7,879 nucleotides of DNA from an uncultured Collinsella sp. (GCA_900547805.1 URIE01000083.1:1-7879), one strand, 5' to 3'. Shown: positions 1 through 6,780, numbered from the stretch's first letter. Made by a program: numbers and translations. The notes: a model not told the origin generated them from the letters alone.

Positions 1-997
1 CGATAGCGTTGACCAGGTTGGCGCCGTTGGGCATGTCGTCCTTGGAGATCATCGAAGCAAAGACCTTGGGCATGTTGCCGTGCTCGGCAGCGTAGCGAGC
101 AACGGAGTTAACGCCGAAGGACCAAGCAGCCATGTTGGCGAACAGGGTGATCAGGAAGGCGATGCAGATGACCTTGAAGATCATGGAGTCGCCCACCATG
201 GTCTGGACGGCAAAGATCATGCCGTAGTCGGGGTCGATGGCATCGGCCGGCACAGCGGCGCCGATGCCAAAGCCAGCAAACAGGTAGATCACAGCGATGG
301 ACAGGCCGCCGACGATGATTGCCTTGGGGATATCGCGAGCGGGATCGGCCATGTCGTCGGTCATGGTGCAGATGACCTCGAAGCCCATGAAGTTAAAGAT
401 GATGATCGACAGGTAGCCCAGAGCGTTGGTGTTGGTGAGCTCGGGCAGGAAGGTGGTAGCGGACATATCGTTCGCAAAACCGTTCTCCATGGCATACCAA
501 ATGCCCAGAGCGCCGACGATAACGGCAACGGCGACCTTGATGATGGCGCCACCGTTGAGGACCCACTCGGAGTCAGCCGCCTTGGAGCGGCCCATGAGGT
601 AGACGATCCACACAAAGGCAAGATCGATACCCATCTTGGCGATCAGATTGAACTCGACGCCAAAGACCATGCCCAAAATGTCGGGGAACATGGTGGCCAG
701 CGAGGCAATCCACAGCGGGTAGTTAACCCAGTAGTAGTATGAAATGCGGGCGCCCCACTTGTCGCCTAGGCCATCGCGTACCCAGTCGTAAATGCCGCCC
801 TCGCCGTCATAGGTGGTACCGAGCTCGGCGACAACCATGCCATACGGGAGTAGGAAGGTCAGGATCAGGAAGATCCACCAGAAGAACTGCTGGTTGCCAA
901 TGGCAGCAGCAGGAGCGGCGGCCTCGCAAACGAAGACGACGCAGATGATGGTCGAAATGACCGTCAAGAAGGAAAGCTTTTTCTTTCCGTCGCTCAT
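1..997 (-). CDS. aguD: APC-family permease, probable agmatine/putrescine antiporter (3' end outside window)
   Basis: A polytopic inner-membrane transporter of the amino acid-polyamine-organocation family, predicted to exchange external agmatine for internal putrescine. Translation from ATG 997 gives 332 residues before the left edge, with about eight hydrophobic spans (near residues 10-30, 38-58, 85-110, 122-138, 148-167, 191-211, 226-248 and 275-298). The conserved-looking stretch AELGTTYDGEGGIYDW lies after span 2, and the FNFMGFE segment in span 6 is typical of APC permeases. AGGAG at 1004-1008 sits six bases before the start. The gene follows the putrescine carbamoyltransferase by 138 bases on the same strand, which is the aguB-aguD order of agmatine deiminase operons. 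The family is clear; the substrate is inferred from context, and a glutamate/GABA-type or other amino acid exchanger is the alternative. The C-terminal spans are not visible. Confidence 0.8.
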   Translation of the reverse strand, partial: MSDGKKKLSFLTVISTIICVVFVCEAAAPAAAIGNQQFFWWIFLILTFLLPYGMVVAELGTTYDGEGGIYDWVRDGLGDKWGARISYYYWVNYPLWIASLATMFPDILGMVFGVEFNLIAKMGIDLAFVWIVYLMGRSKAADSEWVLNGGAIIKVAVAVIVGALGIWYAMENGFANDMSATTFLPELTNTNALGYLSIIIFNFMGFEVICTMTDDMADPARDIPKAIIVGGLSIAVIYLFAGFGIGAAVPADAIDPDYGMIFAVQTMVGDSMIFKVICIAFLITLFANMAAWSFGVNSVARYAAEHGNMPKVFASMISKDDMPNGANLVNAI

Positions 998-1135
998 GAT
1001 GAGCTCCTTTGCTCAGTCTTGGACAGATCCGAGGCTCGAACCCTAAGGAACTAAGGCCATCCTTGGGCCTCGGTGAGCGGGCGACAGGAGACGAGCATCC
1101 GCCGCCCGCAAACGTGCTTTTAAAAGCCCTGAGGC
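998..1135 (-). other. Intercistronic spacer with small hairpins
   Basis: The spacer between the carbamoyltransferase stop and the permease start holds several short dyads. GCGGGCG at 1077-1083 pairs with CGCCCGC at 1103-1109. AAGCC at 1124-1128 pairs with GGCTT at 1133-1137 around the upstream stop codon, and on the minus strand it is followed by a few T residues, like a weak, leaky terminator. AGGCC/GGCCT near 1052-1068 is a third. They could cause partial termination or mRNA processing and so lower permease expression relative to the enzyme. This is inference from short stems only; co-transcription is still likely. Confidence 0.3.
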
Positions 1136-2209
1136 TTAGAGCTGCTCGAGAGCCTCGAGAGCGGCGTGGAGCTCGGCCTTAGCGGAGTACTCGACACCCT
1201 CATCGTTGAGCGGGGTGCGCTTGCCCAGAGCGGCAAGAAGAGCGCGGATGGAGTGCTTGCGGTTCTCGGCCTCGACCCAGCACAGGGAGCGCTCGGGGTC
1301 GTCCATGACCTCGTCGACGACCTCCTCGCCGCGGGTGGCCGGCAGGCAGTGCATGAACTTGGAGTCTGCACCGGCGAAGTTCATCATGTCCATGGTGACC
1401 TGATACTTGGGATAGAACACGTCCATGTAGTTCTCGCCCGAGACCTCCTCGTCGTACAGGCCATACCACACGTCGGTGTAGATGAAGTCGGCACCCTTGA
1501 TGCACTCGATGTCGTCGGAGATGACGATGGAGCCGCCGGAGACCTTGCAGTTCTCCTCGGCGATGGCCATCATCTGCTTGCCGAACTCGGCGCGCTCCTC
1601 AACGGTGCCAACGTGCAGGCCGCCGTCGGGGACCTGGTGGCCCTTAGGTCCAAACTGGACAAACTTCATGCCGACCTTGGAGGCGATGAACATGAGGGAG
1701 ACGCAGACCTGGGTGGCGTCGCCGATGAAGGCCAGGGTGCAGTCCTCGATCTTCTTGCCCTCGGGGAGGTTCTCGAGCATGGTCATGAGGTCGCCCATCT
1801 CCTGCGTGGGATGGTTGAACTCGGACATGCCGTTGATGACGGGCACAGCGGAGCCCTCGGCAAGGCCGACGACGTCCTTGTGACGGTCAACGCGAGCCAT
1901 CATGATGTCGAGCAGCGAACCCATGACGCGAGCGGTGTCGCCCAGGGACTCGTGGCCACCGAGTTGGATGGTGCCAGGGCCATAGAACTGAGCGTGGCCG
2001 CCGAGGTCGGTCATAGCGGTCTCGAAGGAAAGGCGGGTGCGGGTGGAAACCTGCTGGAAGATCATACCGAGGGACTTGTTGCGGAGCAGGTGCGGATAAT
2101 AACCGTCAACCTTGATGGCCTTCTTCATTGCCAGACCAAGATCCTCGATAGCCAGGATCTGCTCTTTGGTGAAGTCGTTGGTGTCGATGAAATCCTTAGG
2201 CAGTGCCAT
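1136..2209 (-). CDS. ptcA: Putrescine carbamoyltransferase (agmatine deiminase pathway)
   Basis: A cytosolic enzyme that phosphorolyses N-carbamoylputrescine to putrescine and carbamoyl phosphate, which carbamate kinase then uses to make ATP. The 357 residues show the carbamoyl-phosphate motif STRTR (55-59), HPTQ (133-136) and HCLPATRGEEV (287-297). Ornithine carbamoyltransferases normally carry HCLPAFH at the last site. The long NKSLGMIFQQ segment (44-53), IQLGGHE (81-87) and YTDVWYGLY (244-252) closely match what I recall of the Enterococcus faecalis putrescine enzyme, called PtcA, AguB or AgcB. That protein is about 339 residues; the extra length here is mainly near residues 192-215. The start at ATG 2209 is supported by AGGA at 2217-2220, seven bases upstream. 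The downstream antiporter and divergent AguR-like regulator support putrescine over ornithine as substrate. Confidence 0.9.
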   Translation of the reverse strand: MALPKDFIDTNDFTKEQILAIEDLGLAMKKAIKVDGYYPHLLRNKSLGMIFQQVSTRTRLSFETAMTDLGGHAQFYGPGTIQLGGHESLGDTARVMGSLLDIMMARVDRHKDVVGLAEGSAVPVINGMSEFNHPTQEMGDLMTMLENLPEGKKIEDCTLAFIGDATQVCVSLMFIASKVGMKFVQFGPKGHQVPDGGLHVGTVEERAEFGKQMMAIAEENCKVSGGSIVISDDIECIKGADFIYTDVWYGLYDEEVSGENYMDVFYPKYQVTMDMMNFAGADSKFMHCLPATRGEEVVDEVMDDPERSLCWVEAENRKHSIRALLAALGKRTPLNDEGVEYSAKAELHAALEALEQL

Positions 2210-2333
2210 GTCGATTTCCTTTCCGCCGGTCTTGCCGACTTATTACTGAGAGGCGCTCGTACATCACGCCTCGTGTTGACAAGACCATCATTCACCCGTC
2301 TGTAATTTTTACCTAGTTTATTCGGGATTAAAG

Positions 2334-2344
2334 ACCGTTCACGG
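2334..2344 (+). promoter_or_regulatory. Candidate operator half of a pair (ACCGTTCACGG)
   Basis: ACCGTTCACGG matches, in inverted orientation, the element at 2413-2423 at ten of eleven positions. It is itself a near-palindrome of the form ACCG-N4-CGG. Its place in the divergent promoter region next to a LuxR-type regulator makes it a candidate binding site for that protein. Function is inferred only from symmetry and position. Confidence 0.35.
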
Positions 2345-2411
2345 AGTTACACCCTCTCTAATCCAATATAAACCCGCAGGTAGCAGGCTTGCAGGGGGTT
2401 TACTATCTAGA

Positions 2412-2423
2412 ACCGCGAACGGT
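2412..2423 (-). promoter_or_regulatory. Candidate operator, palindrome ACCG-CGAA-CGGT
   Basis: ACCGCGAACGGT is a perfect four-base inverted repeat around a four-base centre. Its minus strand reads ACCGTTCGCGG, nearly identical to the element at 2334-2344, with centres about 79 bases apart. Two related symmetric elements in one short intergenic region fit a pair of regulator sites, perhaps allowing looping. No experiment or database supports this. Confidence 0.35.
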
Positions 2424-2471
2424 ATACGGCTATGCTTTATCTCGGCGCCTAATCCGCAATGAAACGAAGCG

Positions 2472-2501
2472 TTGAGACGTCTATATCCCACGGGGTATAC
2501 A
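2472..2501 (+). promoter_or_regulatory. Candidate sigma-70-type promoter of the AguR-like gene
   Basis: TTGAGA at 2472-2477 matches five of six bases of the -35 consensus. TATACA at 2496-2501 is a fair -10 box after an 18-base spacer. Transcription would begin near 2508, giving a short leader before the start codon at 2525 or 2540. This is the best such pair I see upstream of the gene. Confidence 0.35.
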
Positions 2502-2524
2502 GGGCTCGGCCATAGGTAAATGAG

Positions 2525-3505
2525 ATGGGACGGTGGCAGATGAACACTCTGATGTTCTTCTATACCCTAGCGATACTCGTGATCTGTATTGTGACGGCAG
2601 TGCTTTCGCTTGCCGCCTATGCCTCGTCTCGTCGACGGTTCTTTATCTATGGCAGCGGCGTATTTATCTGTTATGCCGTCGAGATGACCGAGATTTTCTT
2701 TTTTGAATACACGCTGCAAAACCAGAGTTTTCCGGCCAGCGACTATTACGCAATTACCATGCCTGTGTTGCGGACCCTTGTGGCAACCGCTTCGCAAGCT
2801 TTTATTTGGCTTATTGCCATGGACTTGCTCGACAAGCATTCAAAAAAACAGTTCGTTATCCCCGTCGCAACGTTCTTGCTGAGCGAGTTGCTGATTATCG
2901 TCGCTGTCCCCTACGGCCCTATGCGCCAATGGCTCTACTACACGATGCGCCAAGTGTTCCTTGTCTTTGTGGGACTGTATATCTTTTGGACGGCTCATAA
3001 GAGCACGAAGGTTGAGCTGAAGGCACGTGTTAACAACCAACGAAAGCACCTGATTGTCGGCGCCATTCTTGTCGGGTGCATCGTTGCCGAGGACTTCTAC
3101 AACATCCTGGTCGTCCCCATGAGTCTGGCACCCTCCTGGCTACAACTGTACCTATCCGAGCGCAACTTTAGCGAGAACATCTTTGCGTGCTACTTTGCGA
3201 TTTTGCTTATCCTGTACGCCTACCACGTTCTTTCGATTCGCATGCAGGAAGCCCCCGAGGAAAAGAACGTCAGCGATCTTGATCGACACATCGAAGAGCA
3301 GATGCCCTTCTATCGCAACGCCTACAGACTCTCCAACCGCGAGACCGAAGTCATGCGTCTGGTTGTGCTGGGCAAATCGAACCAAGAGATCGCTGACGAG
3401 CTATTCCTTGCCGTGGGTACCGTCAAGACCCACATCCACAACATCCTGGTCAAAACCGAGCAGCAAAACCGCACCACGTTGATCCTCCACTTTTGGAAGC
3501 GATAG
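2525..3505 (+). CDS. aguR: Membrane-bound LuxR-type transcriptional regulator, AguR-like
   Basis: Predicted one-component membrane sensor and transcriptional activator of the adjacent agmatine genes. The 326 residues begin with seven hydrophobic spans (about 8-33, 38-58, 78-98, 109-128, 139-157, 175-195 and 216-238). A charged linker (239-264) leads to a C-terminal LuxR helix-turn-helix (about 265-326) with LSNRETEVMRLV, LGKSNQEIA and VGTVKTHIHNIL. No receiver or autoinducer domain is present. AguR of Lactococcus lactis and Streptococcus mutans is a membrane LuxR-type activator of the agmatine deiminase operon, so the divergent position here fits that role; assignment rests on architecture and context. 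Large membrane-LuxR families exist in Coriobacteriia, so the ligand is uncertain. ATG 2525 has AGG at 2514-2516 upstream; ATG 2540, five codons in, is also possible and leaves all spans intact. Confidence 0.8.
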   Translation: MGRWQMNTLMFFYTLAILVICIVTAVLSLAAYASSRRRFFIYGSGVFICYAVEMTEIFFFEYTLQNQSFPASDYYAITMPVLRTLVATASQAFIWLIAMDLLDKHSKKQFVIPVATFLLSELLIIVAVPYGPMRQWLYYTMRQVFLVFVGLYIFWTAHKSTKVELKARVNNQRKHLIVGAILVGCIVAEDFYNILVVPMSLAPSWLQLYLSERNFSENIFACYFAILLILYAYHVLSIRMQEAPEEKNVSDLDRHIEEQMPFYRNAYRLSNRETEVMRLVVLGKSNQEIADELFLAVGTVKTHIHNILVKTEQQNRTTLILHFWKR

Positions 3506-3544
3506 CCTGCCAAAAAGGGACGGGTTTATTTTGACAGGTTTTAT
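3506..3544 (+). terminator. Probable intrinsic terminator of the AguR-like gene
   Basis: Directly after the TAG stop, CCTGCCAAAA (3506-3515) can pair with TTTTGACAGG (3529-3538) at nine of ten positions, followed by TTTTAT (3539-3544). The loop is 13 bases. The stem base is G:C and the T run abuts it, as in a factor-independent terminator, though the upper stem is A:T-rich. Confidence 0.5.
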
Positions 3545-3559
3545 CTGGGCAAACGTCGA

Positions 3560-3592
3560 CCGCCGCGAGGGAGTTGCTTTCCCTCGCGGCGG
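3560..3592. terminator. Strong GC hairpin between convergent genes, likely terminator for the ABC operon
   Basis: CCGCCGCGAGGG (3560-3571) pairs perfectly with CCCTCGCGGCGG (3581-3592); an A:T pair at 3572/3580 extends it to 13 base pairs around a seven-base loop. It lies 37 bases past the permease stop on the minus strand. Neither strand has a clean T run immediately after it, so classic intrinsic termination is uncertain. A bidirectional barrier or an mRNA 3'-end protecting structure is equally possible. A weaker outer dyad (3547-3557 with 3612-3624) encloses it. Confidence 0.5.
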
Positions 3593-3629
3593 CTATTCAC
3601 GCTGGTTTTGTGACGGTTTTGCCCGCTTG

Positions 3630-5867
3630 CTACTCGCTGTAGCGGGTGGCGATGGTGGCTCGTACCATGCCGGCGCTCATGAGGTACGTCACCAGGAAGT
3701 AGCCACCGTAGGCTGCCAGGAAGATCGCGCAGGTGAGACCCACCGTGCCGCCGATGCTCATGTCGCCAAACGTACTCACCAGCTCGATAATCACCTTGAG
3801 CGCCACAAAGGAGTGCGCCAGACCCACTGCCAGCGGGAACAGGAAGAATACCGCTTGCTGCGCCATCACCGAATGGCGAATCTGGCGGTCGTCACAGCCG
3901 ATCTGTGCCAGCACACGATAGCTGCGGCTGCCGTCGGCCACATTGGAGAGCTGCTGGATCGATAGGATTGCCGCGCACGCAACGACCAGTACAAAGCCAA
4001 TGTAGATGGCCAGATAGCTAATCATGCCGTTCATCTGCGCTGCTTGCGTGTACATCTCGGAACGCGTGATGAAGACTCCCCACAACCCCGGCTCCTTGCC
4101 GTCAACGAGCAGATTATCGAGCAAGGTGTATTTAATGCTCTCGTCTGCCTCGGTCGTATCCATCCCCTGTTTGTAATTAACGAGCAGGCTACTGGAATAC
4201 GGCTGCAGATTAAGTTGGGACAACAGCTCGTCGGCAACGACGACGGTACCCGGATTACTGCCCATCGCCGAGTTGGCGATGGCCGCCGTGTCCTCGTCCG
4301 ACTTATCGGTTGCGGGCTTGAGCTCATGCCCGCCCAAGGTGAGGGTATGGCCGCCGGCCATGTACTTGGTGTACAGGTCGCCCAGCTCACCGCCCATATC
4401 ACACGTAAGCAGGTACTGGTCGCGGCCAATGCTCACCGGCTCCTCGCCCATCATCTGGCGCAGTTTGTTGTACTGGCTCGCCGGCGTCACATACAGACCC
4501 ATCGCATCGGCGTTGCTTCCCTCGAGCGCCTTGGGAAGCTTTTCCCCCATGGCCTTGCACATCTCACTCGCCACCACCGAGGGGCCCGAGCCGCCAAGCG
4601 GGTAACTCAGATACGAATCGATCTGCACATGCTCACCGGCAACATCGGCGATATTGACCTTTTTGCCGGTCTCGTCGTTGTTGTCCGCCGACTTGCCCTT
4701 AATACCGTCTGCAACGTTATCGGGATCTTTACGATCGCCATGCCATGCAGCGTACAAATCGACCGTTGCATCGGCCAGCACCATGCGATCGGCCTCAGAC
4801 GGATTGACATACTCCTTGTAGTAGTCGAGCGTTTCGGGCGTGTAATAGACATACGTCTGAGACACGTCAACAGGGTTATAGCGCTCCAGATTCTCGTTCA
4901 TCACGTTGGCAATCGACATACCGCACGTCACCGAGGTGATGGCCAAAAACAGGAGCATCGCAATGACGCCCATCGAAAAGCACACCGTGTTGACCTTGGC
5001 CGCAAGCTGGCGCACGGTAAACATGTTGAGGCCACGCCAATACACGCCGCGCAGGCTCTGCAGCAGCTTGATGAGCATGCCCGAGAGTCCCCAGAACAGG
5101 GCAAAGGTGCCCACGGTAACCATAGCGGTCGTAATACCAAACTGGTTCATGGCCTCTTGCAGCTTGCTGTCCGTCGCGGTTAGCGGGAACCCATCACGTA
5201 GCAGACGGTAATAGGCCACGCCCACCAGCACCACGCCCACGGTAAAGATGGCAATCGCGATCCAGGGGTTGCGTGTCTTGATGCTCTCGTTGCGACGCTC
5301 GGCACCCATAAGCTCGATGAGTTTGGTACGACGCACGGCGCGGAGGTTCAGCAGTAGCGTGAGCACAAACATTACGAGCATGCAGGCAAGGGTCAGATTG
5401 AACGCATGCATCGAGAAAAAGAAGTGGAAATTGGCGATCTGTGTCTTAAAGAGCGAGGCCGTAAAGAACGTCATGAGCTGGGAGAGTCCCACACCCAGCA
5501 CAATGCCGGCGACAAAGGCCACGACCGACACCATCACGGTCTCGAGCGCCATGATCGTGGCGACGCGCCCACGCCCCATGCCGAGCACCTGGTACAGGCC
5601 AAACTCCTTCTTGCGGCGTTTCATGATGAAGTTATTGGCATACACCATCAAAAAGGCCATGACACCGGCCAAAAAGTACGTCAGGTCGCCGAGCATACTG
5701 CCCATAACCTGCGCCAAGCCCTCTTCATCAATTCCGGCGATGTCGACCTGCATCGAGATGGTGTTAAAGGCATAGAAGACCGTGACGCCCAGGGTGAGCG
5801 TCAAAAGGTAGACGAGGTAGTCGCGGCCGGCACGGCGGACGTTGCCCCAAGCGAGTTTACAGAGCAT
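3630..5867 (-). CDS. BceB/FtsX-family ABC transporter permease, peptide-antibiotic type
   Basis: Membrane subunit of a BceAB-type ABC transporter, a group that senses and removes cell-wall-targeting peptide antibiotics such as bacitracin. Translation from ATG 5867 gives 745 residues with ten hydrophobic spans (about 17-36, 57-77, 104-127, 156-176, 204-220, 246-268, 294-316, 619-637, 670-690 and 709-731). The start LAWGNVRRAGRDY is typical of BceB permeases. FtsX-like loops (KEFGLYQVLGM near 87-97; VLAQIGCDD near 653-661) follow spans 2 and 8. The domain between spans 7 and 8 is about 300 residues, longer than the roughly 200 of Bacillus BceB (646 residues in total). ATG 5867 overlaps the ATPase gene by 11 bases and has GAGGG at 5873-5877; GTG 5879 would add four residues but lacks a clear ribosome site. 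The exported compound is not determinable. Confidence 0.85.
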   Translation of the reverse strand: MLCKLAWGNVRRAGRDYLVYLLTLTLGVTVFYAFNTISMQVDIAGIDEEGLAQVMGSMLGDLTYFLAGVMAFLMVYANNFIMKRRKKEFGLYQVLGMGRGRVATIMALETVMVSVVAFVAGIVLGVGLSQLMTFFTASLFKTQIANFHFFFSMHAFNLTLACMLVMFVLTLLLNLRAVRRTKLIELMGAERRNESIKTRNPWIAIAIFTVGVVLVGVAYYRLLRDGFPLTATDSKLQEAMNQFGITTAMVTVGTFALFWGLSGMLIKLLQSLRGVYWRGLNMFTVRQLAAKVNTVCFSMGVIAMLLFLAITSVTCGMSIANVMNENLERYNPVDVSQTYVYYTPETLDYYKEYVNPSEADRMVLADATVDLYAAWHGDRKDPDNVADGIKGKSADNNDETGKKVNIADVAGEHVQIDSYLSYPLGGSGPSVVASEMCKAMGEKLPKALEGSNADAMGLYVTPASQYNKLRQMMGEEPVSIGRDQYLLTCDMGGELGDLYTKYMAGGHTLTLGGHELKPATDKSDEDTAAIANSAMGSNPGTVVVADELLSQLNLQPYSSSLLVNYKQGMDTTEADESIKYTLLDNLLVDGKEPGLWGVFITRSEMYTQAAQMNGMISYLAIYIGFVLVVACAAILSIQQLSNVADGSRSYRVLAQIGCDDRQIRHSVMAQQAVFFLFPLAVGLAHSFVALKVIIELVSTFGDMSIGGTVGLTCAIFLAAYGGYFLVTYLMSAGMVRATIATRYSE

Positions 5868-6642
5868 CGGAGCCCTCACCGCCCATCATGGCAACGACCT
5901 CCATAATGCGGTCGAAGAACTCTCGGCGGTTGGTGTCGCCGCGGCGCAGCTCGGTGAAGATCTTGCCGTCGCGGATAAACAACACGCGGCTCGTGTAGCT
6001 GGCGGCAAAGCTGTCATGCGTGACCATGAGCACGGTGGCGCGCAGGCGGCGATTGAGGGCCTCCAGGCTCTCGAGCAGCAGACGAGCGCTTTTAGAATCG
6101 AGGGCGCCGGTGGGCTCGTCGGCCATGATCATGGTGGGGTCGGTGACGAGCGCGCGAGCCGCGGCAACGCGCTGCTGCTGACCGCCGGACATCTGGTAGG
6201 GATACTTGTCGAGCACCTGACTGATGGACAGGCGCGCTGCCACATCCTGCACGCGGGTCGAGATCTCTGCCGAGTTTGTGCGGGCGATGGTGAGCGGCAG
6301 GGCGATGTTCTCGCGTGCCGTGAGCGTATCGAGCAGGTTGGAGTCCTGAAAGATAAAGCCGAGCTCTTCGCGGCGGAACTGCGAAAGCTTAGCCTGCTTC
6401 ATGCGTGTTACGTCCTGCCCGTTGATACGGATGGTGCCGCTCGTGGCGCTATCGATGGTCGACACGCAGTTGAGCAGTGTCGACTTTCCCGAGCCCGAGG
6501 CACCCATGATGCCCACGAATTCGCCGCGGTTGACGGTAAAGCTGACGTCGTTGAGCGCGCGGGTCACGTTGCCCAGCGCTCCATATACTTTTTCGAGATG
6601 CGCGACCTCCAGTACCGGGGTCGCCATGTGCGTGGTTTGCAT
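5857..6642 (-). CDS. BceA-type ABC transporter ATP-binding protein
   Basis: Cytoplasmic ATPase that powers the permease encoded just downstream. The 261 residues contain all expected motifs: Walker A GASGSGKST (47-55), Q-loop Gln99, signature MSGGQQQR (151-158), Walker B MIMADEP (171-177, catalytic Glu176), D-loop GALD (179-182) and switch His209. TIDSATSGTI (62-71) is typical of the MacB/LolD/BceA branch, and the C-terminal tail DTNRREFFDRIMEVV is usual for BceA-type proteins. ATG 6642 is preferred because AGGA at 6649-6652 precedes it by six bases; ATG 6627 is a weaker alternative. The stop overlaps the permease start in ATGCTCTGTAA, so translation is likely coupled. The expected BceRS two-component pair is not adjacent: the next gene upstream is divergent and the region downstream of the permease is convergent. 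Confidence 0.9.
   Translation of the reverse strand: MQTTHMATPVLEVAHLEKVYGALGNVTRALNDVSFTVNRGEFVGIMGASGSGKSTLLNCVSTIDSATSGTIRINGQDVTRMKQAKLSQFRREELGFIFQDSNLLDTLTARENIALPLTIARTNSAEISTRVQDVAARLSISQVLDKYPYQMSGGQQQRVAAARALVTDPTMIMADEPTGALDSKSARLLLESLEALNRRLRATVLMVTHDSFAASYTSRVLFIRDGKIFTELRRGDTNRREFFDRIMEVVAMMGGEGSDAL
5873..5877 (-). promoter_or_regulatory. Ribosome binding site deciding the permease start
   Basis: On the minus strand GAGGG lies five bases before ATG 5867, inside the end of the ATPase gene. The in-frame GTG at 5879 has no comparable site, so ATG 5867 was chosen. Confidence 0.6.
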
Positions 6643-6725
6643 ACCGAGTCCTTTCTTGCAATTAGTCTACGGCATCTATAGTCGCAAGAAGACGAGTCGG
6701 CTACCATCGATATGGCTTACGCTTG

Positions 6726-6743
6726 CCTTACCGTTGTGTAAGG
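6726..6743. promoter_or_regulatory. Perfect inverted repeat CCTTAC-N6-GTAAGG, candidate operator
   Basis: CCTTAC (6726-6731) and GTAAGG (6738-6743) form a perfect six-base dyad around CGTTGT. A related half, GGCTTAC at 6714-6720, precedes GCCTTAC at 6725-6731 by exactly 11 bases, about one helical turn. The position in a divergent promoter region suits a dimeric repressor or activator, but no regulator is identified. Confidence 0.35.
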
Positions 6744-6780
6744 TACGGGTAGCTAGCCTGCCACGTGTTGATATTGAGAG

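Larger units (their letters stand above)
2210..2524. promoter_or_regulatory. Divergent promoter region of ptcA and the AguR-like gene
   Basis: A 315-base non-coding stretch between two divergent genes. It is visibly AT-richer than the flanking genes: 23 of 60 bases are G or C in 2281-2340, against 41 of 60 in the coding block 1261-1320. It carries the ptcA ribosome site, a plausible promoter for the regulator, two related dyad elements at 2334-2344 and 2412-2423, and GGTATAC at 2421-2427 and again at 2494-2500. I could not single out a convincing sigma-70 promoter reading toward ptcA; TAAACT (minus strand, 2320-2315) and TATATT (2370-2365) are weak -10 candidates without good -35 boxes. That would suit an activator-dependent promoter. 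I see no small gene or RNA here. Confidence 0.6.

Noticed and set aside
80..742. Plus-strand 220-codon frame over the permease gene.
   Set aside because: Asp/Gly/His-rich antisense translation of a membrane protein; the minus strand reads as a coherent APC permease.
1030..1050. GGGTTCGAGCC on the minus strand, resembling a tRNA T-loop.
   Set aside because: The flanking bases do not form a five-pair T stem, and no acceptor, D or anticodon arm can be folded around it.
1136..2209. Ornithine carbamoyltransferase (ArgF/ArcB) as the identity of this gene.
   Set aside because: HCLPATRGEEV replaces the ornithine-type HCLPAFH motif, and the antiporter and AguR-like neighbours point to the agmatine pathway.
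1166..2305. Plus-strand 379-codon open frame opposite ptcA.
   Set aside because: Antisense shadow of a GC-rich gene. It is rich in Leu, Val, Gly, Asp and His from complementary codons and has no domain.
2459..2475. TGAAACGAAGCGTTGAG as a catabolite-control cre site.
   Set aside because: The central CG and flanking symmetry do not fit the cre consensus, and the likely host is not a CcpA-type Firmicute.
4044..5183. Plus-strand 379-codon open frame opposite the BceB-like permease.
   Set aside because: Shadow of the permease, with composition typical of antisense translation, no motif and no ribosome site I can identify.
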